A DNA stretch of 64,000 nt from assembly GCA_028023455.1 (NCBI GenBank), contig JAQFVV010000056.1, positions 682,001 through 746,000 of the forward strand. Direction: 5' to 3'. How positions within the stretch are numbered: the first letter of the stretch is position 1; each line of letters opens with the position of its first letter. Source of the DNA: Epiperipatus broadwayi. Lineage: Eukaryota; Onychophora; Udeonychophora; Euonychophora; Peripatidae. This document shows positions 22,570 through 34,350 of this stretch, one piece after another. The position numbers and the translations under genes were made by a program. Under the pieces are notes generated by a model. That model was given only the letters and a program-made list of their open reading frames with translations. It was not told the DNA's origin and did not search any database.

Positions 22570-25410
22570 GAATGGAATTTAGTATTAAGTGCACCTCTAT
22601 AATAATAATAATTGCTGAATAATTTTTCACTTGAGGGATCATTCCACATATAAACACCAGAAAATACAGATATGGATATTTATGTAGGAATCTTTAGCTT
22701 TTGAATTCATTTATTTAATTTACAAATGTATACAAGGCATTAATAATGTTTTTTTTTATTTATAAAAATAAATATATGTAAGTGTAAATATTTAATTTCA
22801 AATGTTTTTTCCCCCTAATAAGGTGCGTATGGAAATATCACATGTGAAAGACATTTTAAAATAAATATTCAAAAATTATTATATATCTTGCATAAGTATA
22901 TTATTAAATTTATTAATAGTATTAAAAAAATGATAAATTTATAAATACAGTTGTAGCACATATCCATACTGAAATATGTAGATAATAGTAAAACCTTGAT
23001 AATATACATTTCAAATGCATAAACAATAAGAGCTTTTTTTTTTCCAAATATCTATGTTAGAATTTAATTATAAAATTATATGCATTATGGTATTTATAAA
23101 ATAAATTAAAGTTAGAATAGTGCAGAAATGAGTGCTTATTTTCATATGTATTTTTGTATTCAGATTGTGGCATTTATGTAGAAGAATGTACTCATTCAAT
23201 CAAAAAAATAAAACTATAAATAATATAATGACTGAAACTTTATAAATTCAACCATATATACCTATACAGGTGGCAGTAGCCATTTTTAGGACACTATTGT
23301 GTTGGCAGCTCTAATGGTTACACTGTGATTTAGAATTTTTAAATTTTATTTTTTGCAGCTGCAGCAATTTTACATTGCAAGTAATGCCACTATGTTTGCA
23401 AAAATGTCATTGAGGTGCACAAAACAATAAAACAACTATTGTTATATTTTATAACAAATACACATGGGATTGATGAATTACTCATTTTTTTAAATTTCTG
23501 TTTAATAATAATTTTTTGAACCACAGTTTTAAAACCACAGATTCAGCAATCTTACTATATGTATTATTATGGTTATACATATATATATATAAATTATTAA
23601 AATATTGTTGAAAGAAAAAATTCTGCATTACAAACAATACATTTATTTATTTAATGTGTTTTCTAACATTAAAGTTGCAAATAATGTATTATATACTTCA
23701 AGTACATTTTTGTGAAATGATTAATGTCTTATTGGATTAGGAATAAGGTTTTCTATTTCAGGTGCTATTTAAATCTAGCAGGAAATTGATGTTTTCATTT
23801 TTTTTTTTGCTATGTATGGATACAATTTAATAAAATATGTTTGATAATAAAAGTGAGGAATTTTTTAAAATAAATACTGTATATTACTAATACTATCACA
23901 ATTCCAGATTGATTGATAAATAATTATATAATAGAAATACAGAATAATAAATATTATGACTATAAAAATTATTTGTTTGATTAGATGTCATGTGATAGTT
24001 GAGCACTAAAATAATATGCTGAATAATTCAAATCTACTCAATTATTCAAACTGAGATTTTTTTTGTCTTTTCTAATCGGAAAATTAATATTTGGATCAGA
24101 AACAAAGTCCTCTGTTTTATCAGTATATCAAATCACACTGAATGACTGTTTTATATAGAGCAGCAATTGTTGTACTTGTGAAAATAGGTTTACATGCTAT
24201 TGCTTGGGAAATTTATGTGGCATTTAATCACCATACCAATTTATGAACAAAACAGTTTTATTCAATTAATCATACAGATTTTTTTTTTCCTCATTTGTGC
24301 ATTTGATTGTGAATCTTTAGCATTTGATTCTACTATATTCTAATATTGCGATAAAATGTAGAGAACTGTTATGGTTTCTGTCAGTGTAATAAACTGCCCA
24401 GTGCTATATAATTAATATATTGATAGTTTGAAAATGTTATCTAATAAGCAGTTTAATTAGTCACCAGTAAATTAAATGCAATATATTTTAACACTTTATA
24501 TTATAATGATACCTTGCATTATTTAATGTAATAGAATAACAGATTCTAGAGTATGCATCCAAATCTATTTGTGACCTCTCTTCTTAGACAAAATTTTTAT
24601 GTGTCTCGTTTCTCTAGACAGACTTTCTACAGAATATCTCAACTTTTTGACTAATTAAGAAATTTAACAATAGTCATAATTTGGAAAATAATAATTTTGA
24701 TCATTTTCATATATTTTTATAGTTACATATAATTTTGCATATACTGTATAGATAAATAAAAATTTGAATGAGAAAAGAATTTTAGCAAATTTGATATGTA
24801 ATCATATTTAATGTAATAGTTAATGGTAGAAAATTGCACTTCTGTAAATTTCATAATTGCTTCTACATTGTAATTATATTATAAATTGAAAGTTGTAAAT
24901 TATTTTGAGGATCTTTTCATAATTGATATTTCATTTCAAAGCAACTAATTTTTAGAAACCAGTTTCATTTAAGTATGTTGATGAAAACTGAATGTTTTTT
25001 TCATTTGTTCAGAATAATTGTTTACAATCATTTGCTAAAATACAAATCATTGATATAAAATTGATTGTGTAATATTTAGATTATAAAAGTCCAATTAATT
25101 GTTTGGTTTTTTTTTTCCATTTAAAATGATGTTAGAATTAAAAATATCAACTATCTATAGATTAATGTGCAAGGTTGTTAATTGAATTATGTAATTAATA
25201 ATCAGACTGGTAAAAAATTACATATAAATGAACATAATAAAGAAATAAAAATCATAAGCAGAATGTATTGTATTTTCATAAAGTTTTGAATCACATTGTC
25301 AATCTTCAGCCTTCTTATTCAGACTAATTTATTTAATCTAGTAGTGATGGGAATTAAATTTTTGAGGAAACACGATTGACCCGGTGTCATTATTTAATGT
25401 CTAATTATTT
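22570..25410. other. AT-rich non-coding tract
   Basis: No gene, tRNA or SINE recognised over nearly 2.9 kb. Confidence 0.5.
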
Positions 25411-25421
25411 AATAATAAGTA

Positions 25422-25728
25422 AAACCACTAAACATCACATGATCACTATCTCATACTAGCACATAATTGTTATTAAACAATTCAAAACAAAGCAAAACTC
25501 TCTATATAGTAGTGCCATATTGTGCTAACAAGAGCTATCAATGGATGCCAGAAGGCTTGTGCATAAAATCCCTATCTAGTGCCTACTCATCCAATATCCC
25601 CAGACTAGTTTCTGGCTTGTGGCCTTCATCAGTGAGGAGCCTTGGATGCCTTCTGGCATCCATTGATAGCTCTTGTTAGCATAAGATGGCACTACTATAT
25701 AGAGAGTTTTGCTTTGTTTTGAATTGTT
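25422..25728 (-). mobile_element. Family-1 HHR retroelement (best copy)
   Basis: This 307-bp insertion is flanked by the 9-bp duplication TAATAAGTA (25413-25421 and 25729-25737). It has 85-bp inverted arms (25471-25555 and 25649-25733, about 83 of 85 matching) around a loop that holds a hammerhead ribozyme on the minus strand. On that strand the constant 3' end finishes GATGTTTAGTGGTTTT, as in the other family-1 insertions. Variable-length duplications together with one constant end point to target-primed reverse transcription rather than a cut-and-paste transposon, despite the inverted arms. No protein is encoded; the 70-residue frame across it is an artefact of the palindrome. Mobilising enzymes would have to come from elsewhere, plausibly a Penelope-like element. 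Confidence 0.75.
25589..25647 (-). ncRNA. Type I hammerhead ribozyme, core intact
   Basis: On the minus strand, in order: outer stem I AUCCAA; internal loop; inner stem I CCUCA; core CUGAUGA (25626-25632); stem II AGGC-CACAA-GCCA; GAAAC (25608-25612); a 2-nt loop; GUC (25603-25605); inner stem I UGGGG; and outer stem I UUGGAU. All conserved core bases are present. CCUCA pairs with UGGGG (one G-U), and AUCCAA pairs fully with UUGGAU. Stem III is only two pairs, as in the minimal hammerheads reported from Penelope-like elements. The first pair of stem II is an A-A mismatch, which may weaken it. Predicted cleavage is 3' of the GUC. Activity is inferred, not shown. Confidence 0.82.
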
Positions 25729-25739
25729 TAATAAGTACT

Positions 25740-28405
25740 AAACATATATGTATATGTATCACAAATATGTTGCAGAACGTCCTACTTTCTAAAATGTAAA
25801 AGAGTTCCAAATATATCTTCTTTTAGACTTCATAAAAAATATAATTAATCAAAAAAAATGTATATAGATAAAAGTGAATCTACTTATTTATTAATACCAA
25901 TTAAAAAGAACAAAGTAAAATAAATACTTATTGCAATATCTTTTGAAATTCTATTATAAATGATGTATAGTCTTTATATAATATATTTTCTAAACATTAC
26001 AAGCATTTCAAATGACAAAAACACTAATATGTCTTTATTCCAGATAAGATATAATGAATGCATGAAATCTTTAAATTCAAAGTACATTTGATCGATTCTG
26101 ATATTTTTGTATATATTCAAATTATTCCATTAAATAATAATTATTTGCTTCATATAATGTTACACATATAAACATGATTTTATAATTATGATAATATGAA
26201 GAGGAATATTTTCTAAACAAGCATTATTTAAAGCAATATAAATAAATATATGCTAGCTTTTATCTATGATGATATAGTAGAAATTTAAAAGTAATTGATA
26301 TCTCATAAAAATTTGATCAATTGATCTAATAAAATCACACAATCAAGTAAATATGACTCTTATATATCTTCTGATGTTTGTACTCTGTATTTAAAACTAT
26401 ACTTAACATCCATTTCAAAAGATAGAATATTCTAATGGTTTACGTAATAAAGCATTTCTGATGATTTTTCATTTTATAATAAATTTGTTGTTTTCCATTA
26501 AATTTTATCAATAATCTGTCCCAACCAATGGGCAGATAATGCAAGTTTTTTTTCCTTCATTTTATTTTGATAGTTATATACTCTTAAGATAAATAAATAA
26601 AAATTATTAAACAAATTTATACCTGCATGTTTAGAACAAAAATAAGGATAGAAGTTTTAGTTCAAATTTTTCAGTCCTACTTATATGATTTTCTTATTGA
26701 CATCAGAGTAACCATAGTAATCATCTATATTTACTCATTAAGATATTTCTAGTAGGAGTTCATAAATAATAAAAAAATCTTATTATATAATAATGATAAA
26801 AATAATAATTTCACATTTATTACATATAATAAAATTTAAATTTTTAATATACAAGTATTAATTTTTATTTCAACAAAAAATAAACAATTTACACTATATT
26901 TTCAGTATATTTACACTAGTAATATATTTTTGTATATCTCCTAGTACAATATTATACAATTAAAATGACAAATATATTTAAAACATTAAACATTTATTTG
27001 TATTGCATATAGTTTATTATCATGAATGCAGTAACAAAAATTAAACATATAGCAAAAAATATATATATTTTCATCCAAGCCCTATGCTTTATTATTGTCA
27101 TATTTATTTATTTTTTAAAAAAATGAATAAAGTCAATTTATTATCTTATTATACAATTAATATTAAATAATTTTATATTAATATTGTTATCATTGCAACA
27201 CAATCAATACTTCATAATTTTACATATCCATTATCCAAAAGTCAAATAAGAAAAAAAAATTATGACTGACATTTTGTCACATACTGAAATACATCTCCAA
27301 TTTCAATATGCACAATATATATATAGATCTCATCTATAATTAAATTATTTATCCTTATAAAATTGTAAGGTATGGGAGATCATGATGTTCTAGCATCAAA
27401 GTGTACTGAGATTTGATCTTCAATATTATGAGTCCATGATTCTACCAATGTGTAAAACAATCTATATAGGTATCTATTATCCATTTTCTATAAATTCTGT
27501 AATAATATTCTATTTTTTTGAATTTACATCTTTTCAGAAACAAATTCTTTTCTTAAAGTATATTTAATAATATATTTAAAGCACCATTTTTGTTTTTATA
27601 TTGTCTTTTTTAAAAGAAAAATTGATTTTAAGCTGTCAAAAATAGCTTAGTTTCAGAACTTCAATAATTGTAATTTATTTTATATATATTGTAACAGATG
27701 TTAGCAATGTCACATAATGGTCACTAATACAATTTAACTTAACTTGAACTAGATAGAAATCAGAAAAATTAGATAAAATAAATCACAAAGGGTTAAAAAG
27801 AAAGAAATTGAAATAATTAAAGCAGACCTGAATGAGAATGTGTGATGCCATATGTAGATTAATTGTTACTAAGGGACAAAATTGATGGTTATTATATTGA
27901 TAAAATTTGTTGTAAAGGTAATCAATGATTACTGCTAATATATGTGTATCTCAAAAATATATGCATGGGTCAAAGGTACATTGTGAGACAGTGTCTGAAC
28001 TTAATGTTATTCTTAAATTTTGGGGAAAGGGGGAGATGGGATTGATATGTACAATTGCTTTCCATGAAAGTTGACCAGTATCATTTTCATTTTTAAATGT
28101 GCTACTCTAGTAATTAAGCTATAAGAGTCAATAATTGCAAAAGTGATGATCATATTCATTGTTGTAATTTGGGGGGAGGAGGTATTTAATAAATTTATAT
28201 ATAATAAATTTATTAATTCTAATGAAAAAAAATTTTTTTTACAGACTAAAGAAATAGATTTAGCATTTTATATGTTTGTAAACTTTTTAAAGTTTTTTTT
28301 TTTTGTAAGACATCAATTAAAATTCATATTGATCATTTCATAATAAGACAAGAATTATAATGCAAAATTAATTATTAAATAGTTGGAAATATTAATTAAA
28401 ATAGT
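25740..28405. other. AT-rich non-coding tract
   Basis: No gene or recognisable repeat. Short (AT)n runs only. Confidence 0.5.
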
Positions 28406-28420
28406 AATAATAATGATTCA

Positions 28421-28622
28421 TTGAAACAGTAGTGCCATTCAGTGCAAGCCAGAGTACGTCAGAAGACTTGTGCATAAAATCCCTATCTAGTGCCTAGCCT
28501 TCTGCCATCCATTGTTTACTCTGGCTTGCACTGAGTGGCACTACTGTATGGAGAGTTTTGCCTGTTTTAATAACAGTTACGAGCAAGCATAAGAAATGGT
28601 GATCATGTGGTGTTTAGTGGTT
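28421..28622 (+). mobile_element. Family-1 repeat lacking the ribozyme
   Basis: A 202-bp insertion with a 13-bp duplication TAATAATGATTCA (28408-28420 and 28623-28635). It carries the family arms (CAGTAGTGCCA near 28427, inverse at 28543-28553) and the phrase CTTGTGCATAAAATCCCTAT, but the hammerhead loop is deleted between the arms. The constant end GTGTTTAGTGGTTT is at the right, so the element lies in plus orientation, opposite to the 25.4 kb copy. Its other end is shortened, as 5' truncation would do. Confidence 0.75.
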
Positions 28623-28639
28623 TAATAATGATTCACAGG

Positions 28640-29165
28640 GATTATTATTTTTATGTTTTTTTAAAAAAAGAAACTGATGATAGATGTGGTTTTTTTTCCA
28701 AAAATATGGGACAGCATATTGTTTGAAAAATAAATTTTTATAAAAGAATTAGCAACCTTAATTTAAATCTATTTCTTTGCATTTTGAGTCAAGAGACGAA
28801 ATTCTGATCTTCCATTCTTTTAGGTCTATGGTGCTATAAGAAAGAGAATAGAATGCCAAACTAAGATAAAGTAGAAAGATATTATCTACTTTTTGGTGTT
28901 AGCAAATTGTAACATAGATTGCTCATTGTTAGTTAGCCAATAGTGACATTTGTTCTCTCTAGCCATGTGAATCCTTGGAGACATGGGGAGCTTGGTGTTG
29001 GTGGTTTGAAGTCTAAGAAGTCAAATAATAGCTTTTATTGTCAGAATTATGTTGCTTAAATTCTAAGGAATTGTGATTTTTTTTTTTTAAGTTGCTGTGC
29101 AATATATTACAATGTCTGAATTCTGGCTATATTGTTAAGAATCCTCTCCTTTAATCATCTGTCTC
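28640..29165. other. AT-rich non-coding tract
   Basis: No feature recognised. Confidence 0.45.
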
Positions 29166-29169
29166 AGCA

Positions 29170-32100
29170 ATTTAACCTTATATCAGTATATTCGAGCTAA
29201 AAATTCAAAGATGAAACCAAAACACTCCCCAATGCTCAAACAAAATCTTACACAGACCTGAAATAATTATCCTTTATGGTGACTTCAACTTACTCTTTTA
29301 ATGAATTACCATCCATATAACAATCTAAACTTAATCTATTCACCTTGCTACCACTTTTAACCTTTTACCATCCTGGGGCAGTTTCATTTATAGGACAAGG
29401 TTTATCTCACTGATCTCTTTTTTTTTGTATCTCCATTCAATTATAAAACTTCAATCCATCTGTCCAGCATTTCATTTTCAAACCACACTTGTGTGACTCT
29501 CAAATTATATAGATATCAAAATAACACACCATTCTATAAGTTTACATTTAAACAATAGATTCTTATAAAATTTATTTTTAATTCTAGATGACTTTCCTAA
29601 TACTACAATCCAACTCTCAAATTATATAGATATCAAAATAACACACCATTCTATAAGTTTACATTTAAACAATAGATTCTTATAAAATTTATTTTTAATT
29701 CTAGATGACTTTCCTAATACTTCAATTCATCTGACCAGCATTTCATTTTGAAACCACACTTGTGTGATTCTCAAATTATATAGATATTAAAATAACACAC
29801 CGTTCTATAACTTTACATTTAAACAACAGATTCCTTTAAAATTTATTTTTAATTCTAGATGATTTTCCTAATACAAGCATTGCAAGTCATTACTATTATT
29901 AGCTGCAATATCTTTTGCCAATTGAAACTTCATTAGTCTTCAAAAATTTTTTAAACAGCTGATGCTCCAACCAAATAAAAATTATCGCTCAAATAATCTC
30001 ATAAAACAGCATATTGAATATATAAATGAAATCCTGCAAACCATCTCACAATTGAATGATGCCAAAACTCATATATAAACTGCAGAATGAAGCAGACCTG
30101 ATGATTATGCTTTATAACCAGAATGCTATAGTACATAGATGAAAAAAATAATACTTAATCGCTCAAAATAAATTATGCAAGAGAAAATCTTTGGTATTTC
30201 TATTTTATAAAAAGATAGCACTCGCCTTTCTAGTGCCAATGTTGACATGCAAATTCTTGAGCATTTAAAATCTATTTTAAAAACAACAGATCAATATCTT
30301 CCCACTATTCACTACAGTACATAATCTCTTTAAAAAAATTTTATTACAAAGCAACAAGTACATCAAGAAATCATGCATCTTGAACACCTCTCTAGCTGCA
30401 GATCTTATCGCAGCTAATGTCTGAAAAGCAGCTTGACTATATCATAATTCTTATTCTACATAAATGCTATAGTCAACTCTACTAGAGCAATCTTAATGTT
30501 CCCAACCTTTCTATTAACATAATATTTTGTTTCACAAAAAAATCAAATACAATATATCCCTTTGTAAATAATTTGCATCTTATTACATTTGAGAATATTG
30601 ATCAAAAAAATCTTTGCAAGAATAATTTTAAAAAAACTAAATGAACTTATTCTGCCTAAACTACGAACTTCACATCATGCAGTGAAACATCACTATGCCT
30701 CTAAAGCTATTCTTTTAGTACAAAAATCAATCATGTATGCCAAAGAGAAACATATGTCTGAACACAGTAATCTGTTGATTGCTATTCAGAACTACCTCAC
30801 TAATAAATCATTTGAACTGAAGAATTATACTGATTGCTGACATTTTTCAAACCTAATTGTGGCATGCCACATGGTTTACCACTTGCCTCTTGGCTATTTG
30901 CAATTTATATGGCTCTCCTGATTAACAAAATAGAATAATGCACTGAAGGGTTTTCCCCTTATTTTGGAACCACAATCTAAGCTATATCTTTCATTTGATG
31001 TTCTGATAATTTTCAGAAACCTCCAAAACAATGCCATCATTCTGAATATTTCAATTAAATTCTAAACTTCAACTGGTTTCACAGTACAAATTATCTTTGT
31101 GTAAACTATCTACAGGTTATAAATTAACATCTTTCTTCAAGGGTAACCTCTCATCCTTTCTTGGCATCCCAATTACTGTCTAAAATGCAATCAAGCCATC
31201 TTTTAAATAATCTCATCATGAACAAATTTAGTACAAAAATAAATGTATTTTGTCCAAAAATGCTATAACCCATTGTGAATGTTCGTATAGTGAATGCTAT
31301 TCTTAGTGGAATTTTTGCCTACTATAGTTCATGAGTGCAGCTTTTTAACAAGATCTGTAATAAACTTAATGTCTATAATAAAAGCTTAAATCTATGTTTC
31401 ATCTTCACATCTACAATCCATCAGAACAGCATGCTTTGCTATATACAAAGGATAGCTTAATTTGATATGCCCCAAATCTTTTGTAACTTATATGTGGGCC
31501 AAAAGGTATATTGCAATACTTACTAATCAAATTAATGTCGTCTCTTCTCCAGTACCATTGCTTGTTTCAATTTCATATGCCAGCCACTTTTCACAGATAC
31601 TGCCATTGAGCATCCTGACCATTAGATCAGAATAACATTAAATGTCACATTGGCATATCATATAAAGATTTAAATAAAATAACTTATGCATCCAGACATC
31701 TATGGTCAACCCTGCTAGTTGCTAAAGCTCTAACTAAGATCCAAGTCCTTTGTGCTCTTCAATCATGATTGAAATTTCTTTTTAATTTATTACAGGTTAC
31801 AATTCCAACCAGAATAATTTTTAATAACTGATTCAAGCTAAAATTTGAACCCACATGTGTTTTGTGTAATAAATATCCAGAACAAATGCTACACCTCTGC
31901 TGATACTTTTTATCTCTATGCCAATTTGTGTTTCAAAAACATACATTCAACCTCAAGTAATTAATAAAAATATATATATAATACTTTCAGCCCTATGATA
32001 CATCTGTAATTATTCACACACTAAAGACTATGTAATTTGCATGCTGTTCTGTAATATTTTACAATAAAAATATAATATACTAAAAAACAATAAGGAATGG

Positions 32101-32460
32101 TTTAACTCTCTCTCAAAGTTTTACCAAGAAACATCATAACCAGAACTATCTACCTCATTTGTCTTCTCTCATGGCTTAAACCATTATTTCCATTAATGCT
32201 ACTAATAAGATTGCACTCTTGGGAAACAAATATCTGGACTCCTTCAGTTTCATTATCATGATTATGTAATATTAGAACACGTCACTATTAATTTTGGATT
32301 ACACTTCATTGGAGTTAAACAACTTATTGTGTTACCTGTACCATTATGGTTGCAGTTTTATTGTACTTTTGCCTATGTCACATAAATTTATTCTATTGTA
32401 AATATGTTAATATTTTTATATTATATGTTACCATGTTTGTTTGTTTTTTAAATTAAAAAA
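29170..32460 (+). pseudogene. Decayed non-LTR retrotransposon (endonuclease + RT)
   Basis: Read on the plus strand. ILYGDFN (about 29266-29288) matches the GDFN motif of an APE-type endonuclease. After an internal triplication, RT text appears at 30589-30840: KIFARIILKKLNELILPKL, then TSHHAVKHH and VQKSIMYAKEKHMS. The segment that should hold motif A is deleted, the reading jumping to LLIAIQNYLTNKSF. Motif B follows as CGMPHGLPLASWLFAIYMA (PQG changed to PHG). The catalytic YADD position has decayed to YLSFDVLIIF. Far downstream CVLCNKYPEQMLHLC (about 31855-31900) resembles the C-terminal Cys/His finger of several LINE clades. Multiple stops and shifts throughout. Clade uncertain (Jockey/CR1/I-like group). 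Confidence 0.75.
29495..29875. repeat. Triplicated segment within the LINE
   Basis: A block with CTCAAATTATATAGATAT, CACACC, TTACATTTAAACAA and TTCTAGATGA occurs at about 29495, 29612 and 29771. The first and third copies are also preceded by CAGCATTTCATTTT and CCACACTTGTGTGA; the middle lacks this. Copies 1 and 2 are nearly identical, so they duplicated recently, well after the LINE had decayed. Confidence 0.85.
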
Positions 32461-32610
32461 AGTAATGATATACAAAAAAAATATAATTGTATTTATGTAT
32501 TGGTCTATTTCCTTCATGTAATATTAAGTATTAAATGGCTTTAGAAAAATTTAACTTTATTAAATATTCCAATTATAAAGCTGGAAAATAATATAACTCT
32601 TTTATGTAAA

Positions 32611-32816
32611 TCTGAAGGAATAATTTCTAAATGTTTGCAACTAAAACCTCTAATTCATGCTCAGAGAGCTGAGAAAATTACTCAGAGAGCAAGTGAAGAG
32701 AAAGAATAAGTGTTCTGAAGGAATAATTTCTAAATGTTTGCAACTAAAACCTCTAATTCATGCTCAGAGAGCTGAGAAAATTACTCAGAGAGCAAGTGAA
32801 AAGAAAGAATAAGTGT
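32611..32816. repeat. 103-bp tandem duplication at the PLE 5' side
   Basis: Two essentially identical units start TCTGAAGGAATAATTTCTAA at 32611 and 32714. The duplicated text reads as the N-terminal part of the PLE protein (HAQRAEKITQRA), so it duplicated part of the coding frame. Confidence 0.9.
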
Positions 32817-33866
32817 TCAAAGGTTTTCCAAGTATCAAATCTTACATTCCATTAATAATGTAGAATGTTTTCCAAAAAATAAACTTATTAATCAAGACTT
32901 CACAAGAGTTTTTCAAGCAGTAAGAAAATCACATTCTACATTACATAGAAAAATAAAAGAATGCCAAAACAAAAAATTGCAAATCTATATGGGTGTATCA
33001 AAAGTCATAATGTACCAAGCAGTATGTCAGCATCATCTGTTAAAAATCTCACTTCTAAACGTCTAACAGATGCTGAAATTTCCATTCTCAAAAGAGGATT
33101 AAACTTTGCCACCTCACCATCTAATATCATTTTATTAGATATAATGGCAGCCACTGAGAAAATGATTTAAAAATTGCCTTTAGAAGAAGCAGCACAATTA
33201 CAGTGGAGAATAAAAAGAACACTTGAGAAGCAACAGAAATTGAAATCAAGTATATCCAATGAGGAGAAGAAAGCAATTAAATCTCTCTAAGTAGATACAT
33301 CTATTATTGCTGACAAAGGCAATGCCATAATTGTAATTAATATAACTGATTATAACAACAGAATACATGAATTTCTCACTGCAGGCTAATACAGAAAAGT
33401 GGCAAAAAGTATGATAATGAATACAGAAACAAAAGTTGCAAGTATTATTCAGGAAGCATTGCAGGTACTTCAATAATTCAGAAAAAAGGAAGATAACATG
33501 AGCAAAATTCATTATCTTTATGATCTTTCTAAAATCCATAAGGATCATGTTCCATTAAGACCTATTGTTAATTCTAGAAACCCACATTGCCAAAATTTGG
33601 CAAGTTTCAGAGTTTTTAGTCCTATGGCATACAATATCCAGTCCTTTGTTAGGGATTCTAGACACTTTGTAGAATTAATCAAGAATGTGCTAAATGAAAG
33701 AACTGTCATACTAGTAAGCTTTGATGTGGAAAGTTTATTAGCAAATTTACCATATGAAGAAATATTATCTATTGTAAGAAAAAGATTAAATGGCGATGAT
33801 AACTTACAAACAAGAACAACTTTTCCTATTGATAGTATAATATAGCTATTAACATTCTGCATAATA

Positions 33867-34350
33867 AACCACTAAACATCACATGATCACTATTTCTTAT
33901 GCTAGCACATAACTTTTACTAAAACAGGCAAAACTCTCCATACATTATTGCCACTCAGTGCCAACCAGAGTAATCAATGGATACCAGAAGACCTATGCAT
34001 AAAATCCCCATCCAGTGCCTACTCATCCAATATTTCCAGACTAGTTTCTATATAAGCTATTGAGCTTAGATTGAAAATATTATTGTATTTTCAAATTTTA
34101 TTCTTTTAGTTTTGTAGTTAAGTAAAGATAAAAGTTGGCTGCTGGAGGGTTGCATTAGATTCTAAGATGTAGGTGCAGTGCTCTCAGATCCAAAGCTTCT
34201 CACTGACCAAGGCCATAAGCCAGAAACTAGTTTAGGGATTTGGGTGAGTAGGCCCTGGATGGGGATTTTATACACAAGCCTTCTGGTATCCATTAATTAC
34301 TCTGGTTGGCACTGAGTGGTAATAATGTATGGAGAGTTTTGCCTGTTTTA
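33867..34350 (-). mobile_element. Family-1 hammerhead repeat inserted in the PLE
   Basis: A 484-bp insertion flanked by a perfect 14-bp duplication ATTCTGCATAATAA (33853-33866 and 34351-34364). Its arms are inverted (GCAAAACTCTCCATACATTA near 33930, inverse near 34323-34342). The constant end AACCACTAAACATCACATG is at the left, so the sense strand is minus. The loop is longer than in the 25.4 kb copy and contains a 3' half of a hammerhead on the minus strand (34025-34048) plus an inverse, decayed whole one on the plus strand (34188-34245). Confidence 0.8.
34188..34245 (+). ncRNA. Decayed hammerhead ribozyme in the PLE insertion
   Basis: Outer stem AUCCAAA (34188-34194) pairs with UUUGGGU (34239-34245). 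The core reads CUGACCA instead of CUGAUGA (34203-34209), with AGGCC-AUAA-GCCA and GAAAC (34223-34227), and GUU in place of GUC. Two core changes make activity unlikely, although the outer helix has been kept. Confidence 0.65.

Noticed and set aside
25467-25679. 70-residue plus-strand frame
   Set aside because: Lies across the inverted arms and ribozyme loop of a family-1 element; the translation is a by-product of the palindrome.
28668-28690. GAAACTGATGATAG on the plus strand
   Set aside because: GAAAC directly precedes CTGATGA, which is the wrong topology for a hammerhead, and no flanking pairing is present.
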